A stretch of 64,000 nt of DNA from Acholoe squamosa (lineage: Eukaryota; Annelida; Polychaeta; Phyllodocida; Polynoidae). The DNA is taken from the NCBI GenBank assembly GCA_949317995.1, contig OX439044.1, positions 45,650,166 to 45,714,165 of the forward strand, given 5' to 3'. The position numbers and the translations under genes are program-made. Positions 10,682 through 23,327 of the stretch are shown here, in pieces; within the stretch, counting starts at the first letter, position 1, and every line of letters starts with the position of its first letter. The notes beneath the pieces were generated by a model that saw nothing but the letters and a program-made list of their open reading frames with translations, did no database searches and was not told where the DNA came from.

Positions 10682-10975
10682 TCAGCTTAAAAATGCGACA
10701 TGTGCCTGATTTTGTGAAAACACATCACATTTGCACAATTTCTGGAAAAGAATGTCATGGTGGATACTGTCGAACGCTTTCCTCATGTCAATATATGTGG
10801 CTGCAATACAATGACCGTGATCTCTCATTTCAAACAACAATGTCATGTTCACCAGGTAAAAAACAGCTTCACCAGTGCTCGTGGTTTTTTCTATAACCAT
10901 ACTGACAGTAGGAATATGCAAGTCTCTCTTGTAATTTTTCAACCACTGGTAATATGCTAATTGGTCTCAGATTAG
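10682..10975 (-). pseudogene. LINE reverse transcriptase remnant
   Basis: The minus strand encodes an N-terminal RT fragment: LRPISILPVVEKLQERL, a frameshift, then a stretch ending in YIDMRKAFDSIHHDILFQKL, which is RT motif A with its aspartate. The frame then decays. It is a different LINE lineage from the 1-4.7 kb element (IDMRKAFDSI against IDLRKAFDTV). The endonuclease and motif C are absent. Confidence 0.8.
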
Positions 10976-10977
10976 TA

Positions 10978-11303
10978 GTGTGTTACAAGGTCCCAGTACC
11001 CATTTCTGTACTTCTTACAACTTAGTGTGTTACCAGGTCCAAGTACCCTTTTCTATACTACTTACAACTTAGTGTGTTGCCAGGTCCCAGTACCCATTTC
11101 TGTACTACTTACAACTTAGTGTGTTGCCAGGTCCCAGTACCCATTTCTGTACTACTTACAACTTAGTGTGTTGCCAGGTCCCAGTACCCATTTCTGTACT
11201 ACTTACAACTAAGTGTGTTGCCAGGTCCCAGTACCCATTTCTGTATTACTTACAACTAAGTGTGTTACCAGGTCCAAGTACCCATTTCTGTACTACAACT
11301 TAC
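10978..11303. repeat. 47-bp tandem array, about seven copies
   Basis: Units start GTGTGTTGCCAGGTCCCAG at 10978, 11025, 11072, 11119, 11166, 11213 and 11260, an exact 47-bp period, with few substitutions between units. The last copy is degenerate. A frame across it is an artefact of the repeat. It abuts the RT remnant directly. Confidence 0.93.
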
Positions 11304-11309
11304 TACTAC

Positions 11310-12235
11310 TTGCAATTTGAGCAAGAGGCACATAGTTGGCTTTGGATATCCTTTACCGCTTGCCACCATGAAGTGATAAAGGAACATATGTGTAAGAAAT
11401 TTGATGTTCTGTTTGTATATTGCAAGAGGTATAACATCTACAGGAAGGTATTAAGGCAAGGAAGACCCTTGCAAATTGGGGGTCTTTCCTCTAAGTTGCA
11501 AGGCTTCTAACATGCCATTATATTTTCCAAATCCCACAGTTACATTCAAAATGACCTCTCAGCTTTGCAATGTAGCCTTTATGAGAAAAGTAAACTCTTT
11601 TATATCACTATGCCTTTATCATTGATATTGGATTTGCAAGCTATTGTGTGCAAACATAGTGTAGAATAAGACTGAGATTCAACTCTGTGTATGGGCTCAG
11701 AATAGACGAAATTGCATCATATGGTTAAAGATCAGACTGCATAGTGAGACTTGGGTTGCAAGTTAGATGAATACATATACCTATTTGTCCAGGAGTTTAT
11801 CCAACTTTCTGTAAATTGCAAGAGAACCCTGAAAATTGCAGGAACGTTTCACTTAAGCAAGGGAAAATATCTAAACATAAAGATCTTAACTTGCATGCAA
11901 TTTTGGCTAAAAAGTTTCTGCAATTTAGTCATCTGTTGCAATAGGGGGGCTCTCTCCTCATATTGCAAGACCTATAATGGCTATAGGGGGCTTTGATGGC
12001 AAGGCATCCCTTGCAGATTTGGACACAAGTTAAGATCTTTATATTTAGATATTATCCCTTGCTTAAGTTAAAAGTTTCTGCAATTTACAGAATTCGCTAG
12101 CAATTTACAGAAATGTGGATAAAGTCATTGACAAATAGGGATGTGTGTTCACTTCAACTTGCAACCCAAGTCCCACTATGCAATCTAAACTTGCCCCATA
12201 CCCTGCAATTTGTATGCAAAATGTCTGCTTAAATC
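11310..12235. repeat. TGCAA-rich fold-back family copies
   Basis: This region is built from the same modules as the 47.9-50.2 kb array, such as TTGCAATTTGGG-like words and a right-half module with TTTCTGCAATTTAC. Half-elements in both orientations are present. There is no coding content. Confidence 0.75.
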
Positions 12236-12440
12236 AAACTGATGTGTCTGGATATGGAAAAGTGACGTTGTGGGTGTAAACTCTTGTGCAGGCACCTAGA
12301 AATCTATACTTTTGTAGGGGACCGGAAATCCCTCTACCCGGTAGACCGATTCTCAGGGGCCAGTTGCCTGGTCTTCACTGCTCCCCTAGTGTGTGTCATA
12401 CTGATCCAGGTGTAGGTGGAAGGTAGAGAACGTCAGGCCA

Positions 12441-12512
12441 GGGGAAGTAGCTCAGGGGTAGAGCTTCCACTTCGAAGTTGGAGGGTCCCGGGTTTGAGTC
12501 CCGGTTTCTCCA
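12441..12512 (+). repeat. tRNA-like sequence, copy 1
   Basis: A 72-nt cloverleaf can be drawn: acceptor GGGGAAG/TTTCTCC with a discriminator A, D arm GCTC/GAGC, T arm CCGGG/CCCGG with loop TTTGAGT. The anticodon stem has a mismatch next to the loop TTCGAAG. A and B boxes look good, so it is a pol III promoter candidate. It is more likely a SINE head than a working tRNA because it is part of a repeated insert. Confidence 0.7.
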
Positions 12513-12991
12513 AAGACTTTTCCGCTGACCTCTACACTTTTATGCAATCATCTCTTCAAATTATAGGTAGAGTTTCTGCTTCGAACTTGGAGGGTCCTGG
12601 GTTCGAGTCCCAGTTTCTCCAAAGACATTTTCCACTGACCTCTACACTGGTGGAGAAACCAAGCTGGTCCTCGCTCGACTTAATAGGGGGATCGGGGAAC
12701 TGGTATGACACAGATATGCTTCAGCCTGCTAGCACTGGGGGCCTTGGAAACAGGGGGTGCCTCCAGGAGTTTCTGGGAACAGAAAACTTCCACAACCTGG
12801 ATGTGACTCAGTACTGGTCCTGGGAGTCTGTAGGAACTCTAGGTTGAAGCTGGTTGGGAGCAGTGTAGGGGACCGGAAATCCCTCTACCTGGTAGACCGG
12901 CTCTCAGGAGCCAGTTGCCTGGTCTTCAATGCTCCCCTAGTGTGTGTCATACCGATCCAGGTGTAGCTGGAAGGTAGAGAACGTCAGGCCA

Positions 12992-13063
12992 GGGGAAGTA
13001 GCTCAGGGGTAGAGCTTCCACTTCGAAGTTGGAGGGTCCCGGGTTTGAGTCCCGGTTTCTCCA
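12992..13063 (+). repeat. tRNA-like sequence, copy 3
   Basis: Identical by eye to the 12441-12512 copy and carried by the second half of the 552-bp duplication. The middle relative near 12568-12630 lacks the acceptor 5' half but keeps the B box (GGTTCGAGTCC). Confidence 0.7.
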
Positions 13064-13358
13064 AAGACTTTTCCGCTGACCTCTACACTTTTATGCAATC
13101 ATCTCTTCAAATTATAGGTCCCTTTTTTAGGGTAGGAAAAAATACAAATCCATCTGTTCTTACTCTAATATTGATGTTATAGAAATTCTGATGGTACCTA
13201 CCCCCTAAAATGGATCCAAGGAAAATGCTGATGCCTTCCATTTGTTGGTAGTACAAGTGGTTACCTAGCAATGGCCACTTTCACCTAGCAACAGGCCCTT
13301 TCCGAGACATTTATCTATAAAATTTCTGATAGTATCTAGCCCCCTAAAATGGACCCAA

Positions 13359-13361
<3 letters not shown>

Positions 13362-13422
<61 letters not shown>
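13362..13422. repeat. (AT)n microsatellite
   Basis: About 30 uninterrupted AT units at the end of the CTAGCAACA-family repeat. Confidence 0.97.
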
Positions 13423-13424
<2 letters not shown>

Positions 13425-13708
13425 ACGGGCTTTCTTATACAGCAGGATGATTTGTATGCACTAACTAGGTCCAGATAATTATGGCTGCACTAGTGAGGTG
13501 GTCAAATTGGAGGGTTGGTTATGAGGTGTTATTCCACGATTCTGGCTTGGATCATGCTTTTTTGGTCATAACCCTGTTCGGTTATTAGGGTATAACCACA
13601 CTCTGAAACCTTTCAATCTAGTCCAAGAGGCAGTTGCTTAGAATCTGGACATGTTAATAATTATGGGAGATATACAAAGTCAATCTCACCATACATTTCC
13701 TGTTAAAA

Positions 13709-13800
13709 CCGTTCGGGTCCTACGGGGAAATGAACCCCGGCCGCTGTGGCAATAGACAGACTCACTATCCATTACACCAAGCCAAGCGGTACTAGAAACC
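13709..13800 (-). repeat. tRNA-derived SINE-like unit
   Basis: The minus strand has an A-box-like TGGTGTAATGGATAGTGAG and a B box GGGGTTCATTTCCCC about 40 nt apart, framed like a tRNA. No clean acceptor stem is seen. Probably a SINE head or decayed tRNA. Confidence 0.55.
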
Positions 13801-14449
13801 AATGTATGTGAAGGATTTGAATTAGCCGTCCGACATACCTGGGGCTGTGCACGCATATTTAACATAGAATCCAATGGTGGTTTATCAAGTCATTAACAGG
13901 GAGACATCCTTCCCAGTCAACAAAAAATGTTTCAGAACATTTCCCTATGGCTCCTTATCATGGCAAAACGTTTTAAAATGTTAAAAATGTTTTTTTGTTG
14001 AGTGGGTTAGATATTCTAGATGAACATGCCATCCAAAGGACTCCATAACATTCGAAATAAATAAGAATTACATGAATTTTCATAGCAATACGTCTTGTCA
14101 GCCATCCTTCGCCTCGCTGACCTAGTTCGGCCAAGATCTTGACACACTTTTACACCCGGGCCATTCGCACACTGTCAACATGAAGCTGGGCATGGCAGAG
14201 GCGGGTGGCGAGACGTATCACTATGAACATTCATGTAATCATGTGGAGTACAGTACATGGCATGCTTGGATTCTATCAAAAATATGTGTGGAAACCCAGA
14301 GTTACGACTGGCAGAATGACAACATGGTCATGTAGGCCTTTTGAACGGGGAGGATCGCATGCACTTACAAAATGTCTTCCCCTAAATTTATTCTGGGGTT
14401 ATAAGTTAAGATATTAATACAAAATGGAGAAATTATTGTGATAAACACA

Positions 14450-14607
14450 TTAATCAATGTTTAACCCAGAACAAGTTGGGGTTTGCTGGGAATAACCCAC
14501 AGAACGAATCGGGGTTTGCTGGGAATAACCCACTGAGGCGAAGGCGAAGGCCTCGGTGGGTTATTCCCAGCAAACTCCAACTTGTTCTCGGTTAAACATT
14601 GATTAAT
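14450..14607. repeat. Hairpin element, apex GAGGCGAAGGC...GCCTCGG
   Basis: Arms start TTAATCAATGTTTAACC and end GGTTAAACATTGATTAA. The inner stem GTTTGCTGGGAATAACCCA is present twice on the left and once on the right in complement. The left flank (TTAATACAAAATGGAGAAATT) reappears in inverse beside the 41.9-kb hairpin. Confidence 0.85.
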
Positions 14608-16019
14608 AGCTTAAGAGTTAACAGTATTATGTAGAACAAAAGTGGTTGCAAAAGTGGTTGTCAGATTTTTTCAAAGTGTATCTGGTATCAGATGAGGGTA
14701 GGGTTGTTAAATGCAAAACCAAGGTATGCAAGTACTGGGCCCTTTCAGGGTTCATCCCTCACTAATCATTGAGCACTAAGCAGAGGCCAGACTGCTGGAT
14801 AGTAGATTGTGTGCTTCAACGCTGATAGGGCCTTGGTTATACTCCTGTTGGGATTGGACTTCCAATGCAGCCAGTAACGTAGATTTAACAGCTACAGCTC
14901 ACATAGAAGTATTACTATGTACTGTCATACTACCTCTAGCCTTGACCTCTGGACTTGCAGGGCTAGTATCACGATCATGTTTGTATGCAGGGAGAGCATA
15001 GAGAAATGACTTTCTTTAGTAGGTAACTTTGAATGATATATACATTTGGGATATTTAGAGGTATATATTTACAGATTTCTATTACACAATAATCGTAACT
15101 ATAGCTCTTGATAGTGGAGGGACTTGGTAGCATTTTTAGGGTCTTTACAGTAAGTAACACTGGACTTGTTGTAAGTGAATAAGATGAGTAATTATCAGTT
15201 GGCTCCATAATCATGGGTTGAATTATTCCTGCAGCAGCTTTTCTCTTGGAACTTGAGTCTCAGTTATAATCTCTAGCTATAGCTGCAACTCTCAGTGGGA
15301 TAGGCAGAGAGTTGCGGACAGAGGTAGAACTTTTTCTACTGGTTCGTTTAGTTCACACCTGATAATTAGTAGGTGTATATATGTTCAGACCATTTAATTG
15401 CCTCCTGAAGGTTTTAAGTGGCCCTATAAGTGGTATTGATTGACCCAGATTAAATGAACAAGAGTGGAATTACATGTATAATGTCTATACCAATGGACAG
15501 AGAAAGACTTCCCTCATCAAACTTACAAAACCTCCTAGTATGTAGATGCAAAATTTGACTGCATTCAAAGATAAGGGAAGTCCCTATTTAAGATGCTGTC
15601 TGTGGAATTACAGTTCAGGGAAGGTCATTACAAGGTCAGCAGAGTGCAAAGATGCTTTATAATCTGTACCACATCAGTGTTTGTGGTGTAAGCAGGATAT
15701 AATAGGCATCCTCTGCCTTACAATACTAGGTCATTATCAGGGTGATTAACTACCTCCTTTGCCATGAATTACTCCTCACTTTCAGGGTAAAAGAGACAGC
15801 AGCATTGTCCAAAAGACAACACTTTGGCTGTAGGTCTTGGTTATGGCAATACTTAAGTAGTGTAAGATAGTATGATATCCTTGCTTGTAACTTTAGCCGC
15901 CAATCCCATAGGTGACACTAGGAGTCTATTCTCATGAATAACTATAACCTGCACCTTCTATGTGAGGTATTACAGTGTATTCTTATTCCTTTAAATCATT
16001 TATAAGTGATACTTTATTT
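14608..16019. other. No gene recognised
   Basis: Ordinary sequence with only short chance frames. No repeat seen apart from loose dispersed words. Confidence 0.45.
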
Positions 16020-16760
16020 CTGACAAAAATCATATGAATAAGAAGGAAGGGCCTGTTGCTAGGCAAACACAGCTGTTAGTAGGTATAGCTTCACAACAAA
16101 TGGAAAGTCTGAACATCTTTCTTGGGTCCATTTTAGGGGGGTATGTATCATCACAACTTTTATAAGATCAATGTCTCAGAAAGGGCCTGTAGCTAGACAG
16201 ATATATCCATTGCTAGGAAACTGTGTGTCCTAGCAACAAATAGAAAGCTTCTGCTTTTTCCTTAGGTCCATTTGAGGGGGGGGGCAGGTACCATCAAAAT
16301 TTCACTTTAAATTAGTGTATGGCCCTTCTCATTATCATATCGATACAAAGTTGTTTCCTTACTGTTTACTCCTTCAAAGTGTAGTTCATTTCTATAGCAA
16401 AAAGGGCATGTTGCTAGACAAAAGGTAGCTTTTTATCCTAGCCACAAATTGAAATGTCTCAGAAAAGGGCCTGTTGCTAGGTAAAGGTGGCCCTTGCTAG
16501 GTAACTGCTTGTCCTAGCAACAAATAGAAGTCATCAGCATTTTCCTTGGGTCCATTTTAGAGGGGGTAGGTACTATCAGAATTTCTTTAACATCAATATT
16601 AGAGTTAGGACAGATGGCTTTGTATGTTTTCCTACCCTAAAAATGGGACATATAATTTGAAGAGATGCATAGAAGTATGGATTTCTAGGTGCCTGCACGA
16701 GTGTTCACACCCACAATGTCACTTTTCCATTTCCAGACAATTAAAAAAAAACATGTTGTA
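16020..16760. repeat. CTAGCAACA-family repeat, three to four degenerate units
   Basis: GGGCCTGTTGCTAG-like, CTAGCAACAAATAGAA-like and GGTCCATTTTAGGGGG-like words recur at about 16.05, 16.17, 16.41 and 16.46 kb. The right end is the inverse of 12.24-13.2 kb. Confidence 0.75.
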
Positions 16761-17309
16761 GCTTTCAGTAATTCTACGAATTAAATGACCCCTGAGGACC
16801 CCCTTTGCTGCTCCTCTATTGTTATTGCAGTAAACCTAAATGTGAGGGTGAAGTATATGCAGTTGTATATTAAAGAATCTGTGGCCCAACGGGGGAGAAC
16901 GCACCTCCGGGGGGATTTTTAGTACTGGTTTTGGCCACCAGGGGGCAGTATATGGGTAAAACACTGACAAATATGCTAAAAAAAAGCGTTAGACCAGTTT
17001 TTGATAAGGAATCCAGTTGTATGCTTAATATCATACCATCTCCACTGAAAATGTTCCATTTTTGGAATGTTGGTTGCCATGGAAACCATTCCCCTATTCC
17101 TATCGGGAATTTTTGCCACAAACTATTTTTAAAATTCCTTCGGGAACCCAGAACTGAAAACAGCTAAAAAATTCCCTCTAGAACCAATTTTATGACAAGA
17201 ACATCACATTTCTTTGGTTATTTTCCCACAAAACTGTATTTTTTCCATTATTAGTGTATATTGCATTTAGAGCTTATTTCCCATTTTCAGTTGTATACAC
17301 CACCATTAT

Positions 17310-17754
17310 GGAAGCCGTGAAGGGCCACACCAAAAAAAACATGCACTTCAAAATCAGCACGATTTTCTTACAACCACCAAGATGAAGTTTTAAAAAATTA
17401 TTGCTGTCAACATGATATTTTCCCCTGTCAACTGTCAAGTTAGAAAAAAAGTTGCCGTCAACTGTCAAGTTGACAGTTGACAGCAAAAAAATCATGTTGA
17501 CACCAGATAAGAAAACATGAATTTTCCACTGTCAACTGTCAAGTTAGGGAAAAATCTGCCGTCAACTGTCAACTTGACAGTTGACAGGGGAAAATATCAT
17601 ATTGACAGCAGAATTTTTTTTCTACTTTGACAGTTGACAGGTGAAATTTCAGGTTTGACAGTAGTTTTTTACGTTCCATTTTATGTTGTTTTCATATTGG
17701 AGATAAAAAAGTTCAAGTTGAATTTTTTTCAAGGTGTGGCCCTCCACGGCTTCC
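17310..17754. repeat. Fold-back element filled with GTCAAC/GTTGAC words
   Basis: Terminal repeats GGAAGCCGTGAAGGGCCAC and the complement of GTGGCCCTCCACGGCTTCC are about 22 bp. Inside, from 17400 to 17660, CTGTCAACTGTCAAGTT and its complement alternate, including near-perfect palindromes around CTGTCAAGTTGACAG. There is no coding content. Confidence 0.88.
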
Positions 17755-17962
17755 GTACCCTATGTTTGACAAGCAATTACAGCAAAACCACTGGGGATAT
17801 TTTAGCTCAAGATATCTCATTTTAAAGCCCATGATTTAAACCTTAAAAAGCCATTTCCCCCCAGGAGGTATGTTTTCCCTCACCTGGCCACATCTCATAG
17901 TTTATTTTCAACTTCATATTGTACTGGTTCCTCAAGGTTACTTCAATATTAATTGGCGACAT

Positions 17963-18832
17963 GCATTTGAAGAGTTTGGTTCCAAAACGCAATAAACACC
18001 ATTTTGGAAAAAATGGAGTTAAGATGAGAAAACAACAGGTTAGGGTAAGTGAAAAAATGTGGCAAAATAATTTTTTCCAAACTAGTCACCATTTGGCACG
18101 TAGGGGCCACTTAAAATCCCATTGTTTTTCCAAAACGCAATAAATCCCACACCTGTTTTGTTCCAAAATGCAATAAATCCACTCAGCCAGACATTGTCAT
18201 GACATGTTTGTTCATTAATAGCCTTATTTCTATGGAATTAATGATTTATTAATGTCATATCACTATGTTTTGTAAGTTTTATATCCTTATTCCTAATAAA
18301 AACCAACTTTGCTGGTGAGGAGAGAGGTATATAGATGTGAAAACCATATTGATGGATTTATTGCGTTTTGGAACAAAACAGTGTGGATTTATTGCATTTT
18401 GGAACAAAACAGGATTTAATACATTTTGCAAAGAAATAAATGATAAATCACCATTTGTCTGTAAAGGAACCATCAGTGTAAAAAAAAGTACTTGTGAATG
18501 TTTCATTTATATCCAACTAAATGAGCAAAGTCAAATATAGAAGAGAAAACCAACTTTTGTGGTCATTATATGGATACAAAAAGGAGGCATGTTGGGTTTA
18601 TTGCATTTTGTAACAAAACGTTTTGAGGAATTATTGCGTTTTGGAAAAAAAATGGGATTAAATCACTGAATTTATATGTGAAGGAAGACTCAAGGATTTC
18701 AAAACAAAATGTGGAGGTGTTTTATTCATGGTCTACTAGATATTGGAACTCACAAAAATTACCATCCCCTTTTCAATTTTTTGGAATGATAAATGGATTT
18801 GTTGCGTTTTGGAACCAAACTCTTCATTTGCA
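17963..18832. repeat. Fold-back element with CCAAAACGCAATAAATCC words
   Basis: Arms are GCATTTGAAGAGTTTGGTTC (left) and GAACCAAACTCTTCATTTGC (right). The left half carries at least three CAAAACGCAATAAA-type words, the right half at least five in complement (TTTATTGCGTTTTGGAACA). Words are separated by unrelated spacers. Confidence 0.87.
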
Positions 18833-21800
18833 ATTCAAATATATCTGATTATAACTGTTTTGATAATAATAATCTAGATTTGATCATTTCTGATGATAAT
18901 TAATATTTTTAACTTGATTTAGTTTTTTTTTTGTTTATCTAATTCTTGGATTTGCATTAGTCGACTTCTGAATAGAAAAACCTTCTCAGACATGGTTCTT
19001 TTGATTTGTGAGATTTTGACAATAAAAACATTGCCCTACCTAGATTCAAGTCGATAGGGAATTTTCCAAACATGTTTTTCACATCGCTGTGTACTTAATT
19101 ATGAGGTAATGGTCAGCTTATGCTACCACTATTATATCAAGAATTCCTATGTTTGAAAAAAGGCCGATGGCAGAATAAAAATGCTCTGATCAGGTAAATA
19201 AACAATGAATCGAAGAATATCAATTTTCTCCAATTTTTAATCAAAACGGTGGCACAGTCAGGTATTACCATAAAGGATAACATATTCTTACAATAATATA
19301 CTATTGAGTCCAACTTCTCGAACAATGTTCTCATAATTGAATAAGATAAGGTGACAACCTTTTCCATAACAATATCAGATGATATTAGCTAAGCTAATGA
19401 CACAACTCCCTTCTACAAGACTAGGTTGGGGATCTCTTGCTAGAAAACAACAACACTATAGTTACAGACCTAGCACATTTAGCTTAGTGAATTGCACCCC
19501 CGCTTCTTATCAAAATTGACTAAAATGACAGAGACTGTAAATTTATATATCCGAACACTTTTTCTTATTTTTACTCAGGTCAATTGAAACCTTCCATCAG
19601 AATAAACGCATGCCTATTTAATTGCAAAACTCTTGGCCAATACTCCGTTGCAAATAGCCCTAAACTTGTAGTTAGGTCTGCATGTCACATTCACCACGGG
19701 AATTAATCATAAAGTTACCATCTATACCTTTTCACTTCTCCAGACATTGATACCTAAGGGTGTATATACATGGTCAGGTGTATGTATAAAAATAGACAAC
19801 ATTTTGTTAACATCAATGTATGTACATGTATCCCCCTCAGAGCCCTATAGCTTACAAATATAGTATCCTACCAAAGTACATGACCTAGCTTATACAGGAT
19901 ATGGAAATCACAATTTATACTCACTGTATCAACCTGATATGGACATATCTGTAGACACCTAAAGAGCAGAAACTGTTCAAAATTCTATCAGAAGTAGACT
20001 TGTATGGATCACTACAATGATGGAAGCCTAGCCTCTAAATTATTCATTTTGACAAGCATACCGATAAAAGATGCCTATAAAAGAAGCTTCATGGAAATTT
20101 GGTAATTACAGCACTGACTTAGAAATGATGGATGTCCATTAGAAACCATTTGGAGATCTAGAGAAATAGGCTAGAATCAGATACGGAATAATAGTGTACC
20201 AAAGAAGAACATCTGAGAGTTCAGTGTTCTCACTCGGCAAAGAAACATGGAAATGTGTTTCCAAAATCTGTAGTGCCCTCTGCAATTAGCAGATGGACCT
20301 TCGGGATAAACATTGAGTGGCACATTGTGTAGGGGTCTTAACGTATAACCTCTTTAAGGCATCTTCTCACACAAGCCTGTGCTTGGCCATGTCTTTTAGA
20401 CCTAGATTCCTATCTTATAGTTCTCTTAAAACATAATTACTACAGGTATACCTAAACAGAGGACCATTGAACACTTGACTATCTTTGCCTTGGAACTTAT
20501 AGGTAGATTATATAAATCACCTGGTAGGACAATTACACATATAATTCATCGCTGTTTCACTGACCCTTCATCATCAAAGACCAATGTGATATTCAATATG
20601 AGCACCTAGTGACTGGTGATTATTGTTTTATCATTGTCATGCAACAATGCAACCTGATGTCATAGGAAAATATGATGATGGACTGCCTGATGTGGCGCCA
20701 TCATCTGGATACTGCAGGTACTGGATACTGCAGGAACTGTTTAGAAGATGTTGAAGCCTTTCCCCCAATACTTGACCATTAGGTGTCCACCTGTCTGATA
20801 AATGACTGGTATCTGGATAATTAAATTTCGGCACGTGTATCGACAAATGGCAGACTTAAGGGGAAATCGACTAGATACTTGGAGAAATCGGTCCAATTAT
20901 GATCAGGTTGAGCGTTGTAAACCTAAGAAGAGGTCAGTTTCAAAGGTGAGCCTTTCCATTTTATTGGTCCATAGATTTTGTAGGTATGACATTGGTTTCG
21001 TGTCCACTCCGTTTGAAATTCCTTTTATGAGTGACAAAGGAGCCCACAGAGGTTGTGACGTTATACAAAGGGAGCCTCACATTGGAATCCTCAACTTGAC
21101 AGGTCATTGACATCTCTCAGCCATTTCTCTGCAAGAAGACAATAGTTAAAGGTTTCCTGAACGCAATCTGTCAACCTAAATAACTATACATTTAGATGGT
21201 TTTGGGAGGGGTAATATTGTGTGTACACCTAGTTAAGAGTTAGGCTGCATTAATTAAGAGCTTAAATCTGGTCATTTCTCATAGGAAATAAAATAATAAT
21301 CAGTTTTAAATATCTAATAATCAGTCTTAAGTAATTTTCAATTTCATGATTTCGCTACTGGGATGTGTAGGCATATATTTGGTCCAGTATATATAGGAAT
21401 TTTATATAAAGGAATGATAATCTTTTTTTATTTTATTAGTAGAATCCTTATCAGGGTGTCATGCCTTATAGAAAGTCATAATGGCATTGCTAACGCATAA
21501 TCACTTAACATACCAATACATAATGTTTCGTGTCAAGAACAGTGCATAGGTTTTACCTTTGGTATTGTTCTAGAGCTTGGCTTACTACGGTCGCCACGAT
21601 TTGAGAGGCATAGGCTTCCATTCTCTGAAAGAAAAGAAAATCAAGAGTTTGTATGCGATGGTTTTATCCCTCAGGTATCTATCATAGTTGACCATTGATG
21701 GGTTTATTTCACATGAAAGGAATACTATTAATTCTAACAATTCTTCTATTCTGCTGGAGATCTATATATTTACCATATCTATGGACCTAACGATCAACAT
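18833..21800. other. No gene recognised
   Basis: Only short chance frames are present. A 24-bp stretch at 19404-19427 (ending in AAGACTAGGTTG) is also in the gypsy remnant at 9506-9529, so a small gypsy scrap lies here. Confidence 0.45.
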
Positions 21801-21801
21801 G

Positions 21802-22290
21802 GTTGTTGTTGTTAACTTTATTGGCAAAAAGCATTACATCTCCAAGTAGACAGTGAGATATTCAAATACCGCCACCCGATGTGTACATGTGTGTATTGTG
21901 TGTGTATACATATGACTTATTGATTTATCAGATAATCAGCCTAAGAAAAGCATCCTTCGACTTGACATTCTGCACCTCTGGGGTCAGCTCGTCCCAGAGC
22001 AGACATCCACAATGTAGCGGGCTTCTATCATAGATTAATCTATTAAACCTGGGCAGCTTGATACGGATTTTTGCATTAGTTCTGAGGACCCTGACCGGCA
22101 CAACACAGTGGTCCGGGGTTTGCACATAATCATAGATCAGCCTATACTCTCCTGCGTCTGGTGTGTAATTTGTGCATGTCATATCTGGTATGAAAATCAT
22201 CAACATTTGCAATTCCTTCGATCTCTTACTTTCCAGGCACCAATGACTCACAGAGTCTAGATCTTGCATAGGCGACCATGAAAATAACAA
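21802..22290 (-). mobile_element. 5'-truncated LINE copy with 3' end
   Basis: The minus strand codes a LINE ORF2 C-terminus (21928-22290). It has the pattern R-x-K-x-KLPRFNRLIYDRSPL, then LLWDELTPEVQNVKSKDAF, which follows the RT thumb in CR1/Jockey-type elements. After the stop comes about 125 bp of 3' UTR with AATAAAG and a GTT/AAC microsatellite tail near 21802-21813. The RT core is missing, as expected from 5' truncation. Confidence 0.75.
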
Positions 22291-22613
22291 GAATATGAAT
22301 TCACAAACTGAGAATTAAGCAATTGGTTGCATTTCATACCTCATTTCGCTCTCTCTCTTCCTTGGTAAGGCCATTAGCTGCAATGGAAAAAAAGTTTGTG
22401 TTACATTTTGTATGGTGAGTTTATAAGTTTGACATTGCCTCCTAAAAGAAAAACTGACGTAAGGTTTTTATAAATTCACTGAATTTGCCACACACACACC
22501 CCGCCCTGTCCACTGAAAACCCAAGCAAGTCAAATGTAAGATAGATTTTACCCTCAAGGGTCGGTATCAAATGGACACTTCATCGCCTTTAAATAATATC
22601 AGCGAGTGTGAGG

Positions 22614-23327
22614 CCTGGAGGTTAATTCAAAAGGCTCTGCTATCGCTACCTATGAGATGTTAGTGATTTCCCTCCCTTATTCTTTACTGCGATGGCAAGG
22701 TCAGCCTGCCTTCCTTTCTGATAGCCAGTACTATTTAGTGAGCTCTGTTAGCCTCATCCCTGCTTTCAATATTCCAAGCAGAATACACTGTGTACAGTGG
22801 CAACAGGTCCACAGAGAAAAAATAGCAGTGGAAGACAAAAAAAAAACAGTGGAAAAACTCATTCTCTCAAGAGTCCCTACACTGGGGTTCTTCTTAGAAG
22901 TACAGTGCCCCACCCCCTGCACCAACTAAGAGAGAGAAGGGAAGCATGACGTTACTATGCCCTTAACGCATGAGTACACTAAAGAGCCCTCAAGGAGTCA
23001 GAGACAATTCATTCAAGTGCACTTAACTCATGAGTAGCCACATGAGCCCCCACAGACTCTCAGCAGGTGGATTCACTTTTGTGACGAGGAATGTCCCCCC
23101 ACACAGGTGCACTTTCTCTCAAGGGAGACCAATATTTCATCACACTAACATCAGGTGGTATTAGAAGTGGAACTGGAATAGTGAAGGACTGCATAGTACT
23201 TGCTATTCCTGACTGGCCTAACACCACTAGAAAATTTAGTGTAGTAACACTTGGAGATGGTATGAGATGTGCCTACACTAACATCTCATAGGTAGCGATG
23301 GCAGAGCCTTTTGAATTAACCTCCAGG
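22614..23327. repeat. Fold-back element, 52-bp arms
   Basis: The left arm CCTGGAGGTTAATTCAAAAG (22614 on, through ATCGCTACCTATGAGATGTT) is mirrored at 23276-23327. No transposase frame lies inside. A short relative with the same ends is at 24146-24200. Confidence 0.9.

Larger units (their letters stand above)
12308..13092 (+). mobile_element. Composite tRNA-like insertion with 6-bp target duplication
   Basis: ACTTTT flanks the insert (12308-12313 and 13087-13092), and the empty site is visible in inverse copy near 16.68 kb. The 773-bp insert holds a unit (about 12315-12567) repeated with period 552 bp at about 12867-13119, each with a full tRNA-like box, and between them a third, shorter tRNA-like segment (about 12568-12630). 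The outer repeat copies include target flank, implying duplication after insertion. Confidence 0.72.
12240..13440. repeat. CTAGCAACA-family repeat, inverted copy of 16.0-16.76 kb
   Basis: Flanks of the composite insert match 16.54-16.76 kb in reverse complement: GTGCAGGCACCTAGAAATC on one side, ATCTCTTCAAATTAT then CCTACCCTAAAAA-like sequence on the other. The shared words are GGCCTGTTGCTAG, CAACAAATGGAAAG and GGGTCCATTTTAG. The comparison with the empty copy at 16.7 kb defines the insert borders. Confidence 0.8.

Noticed and set aside
11121..11510. 129-codon plus-strand frame
   Set aside because: It translates the 47-bp tandem array and TGCAA repeat; the repeated peptide is an artefact.
12441..12512. 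Functional tRNA gene
   Set aside because: Anticodon stem has a mismatch and the sequence is part of a duplicated insertion, so a SINE-type head is more likely.
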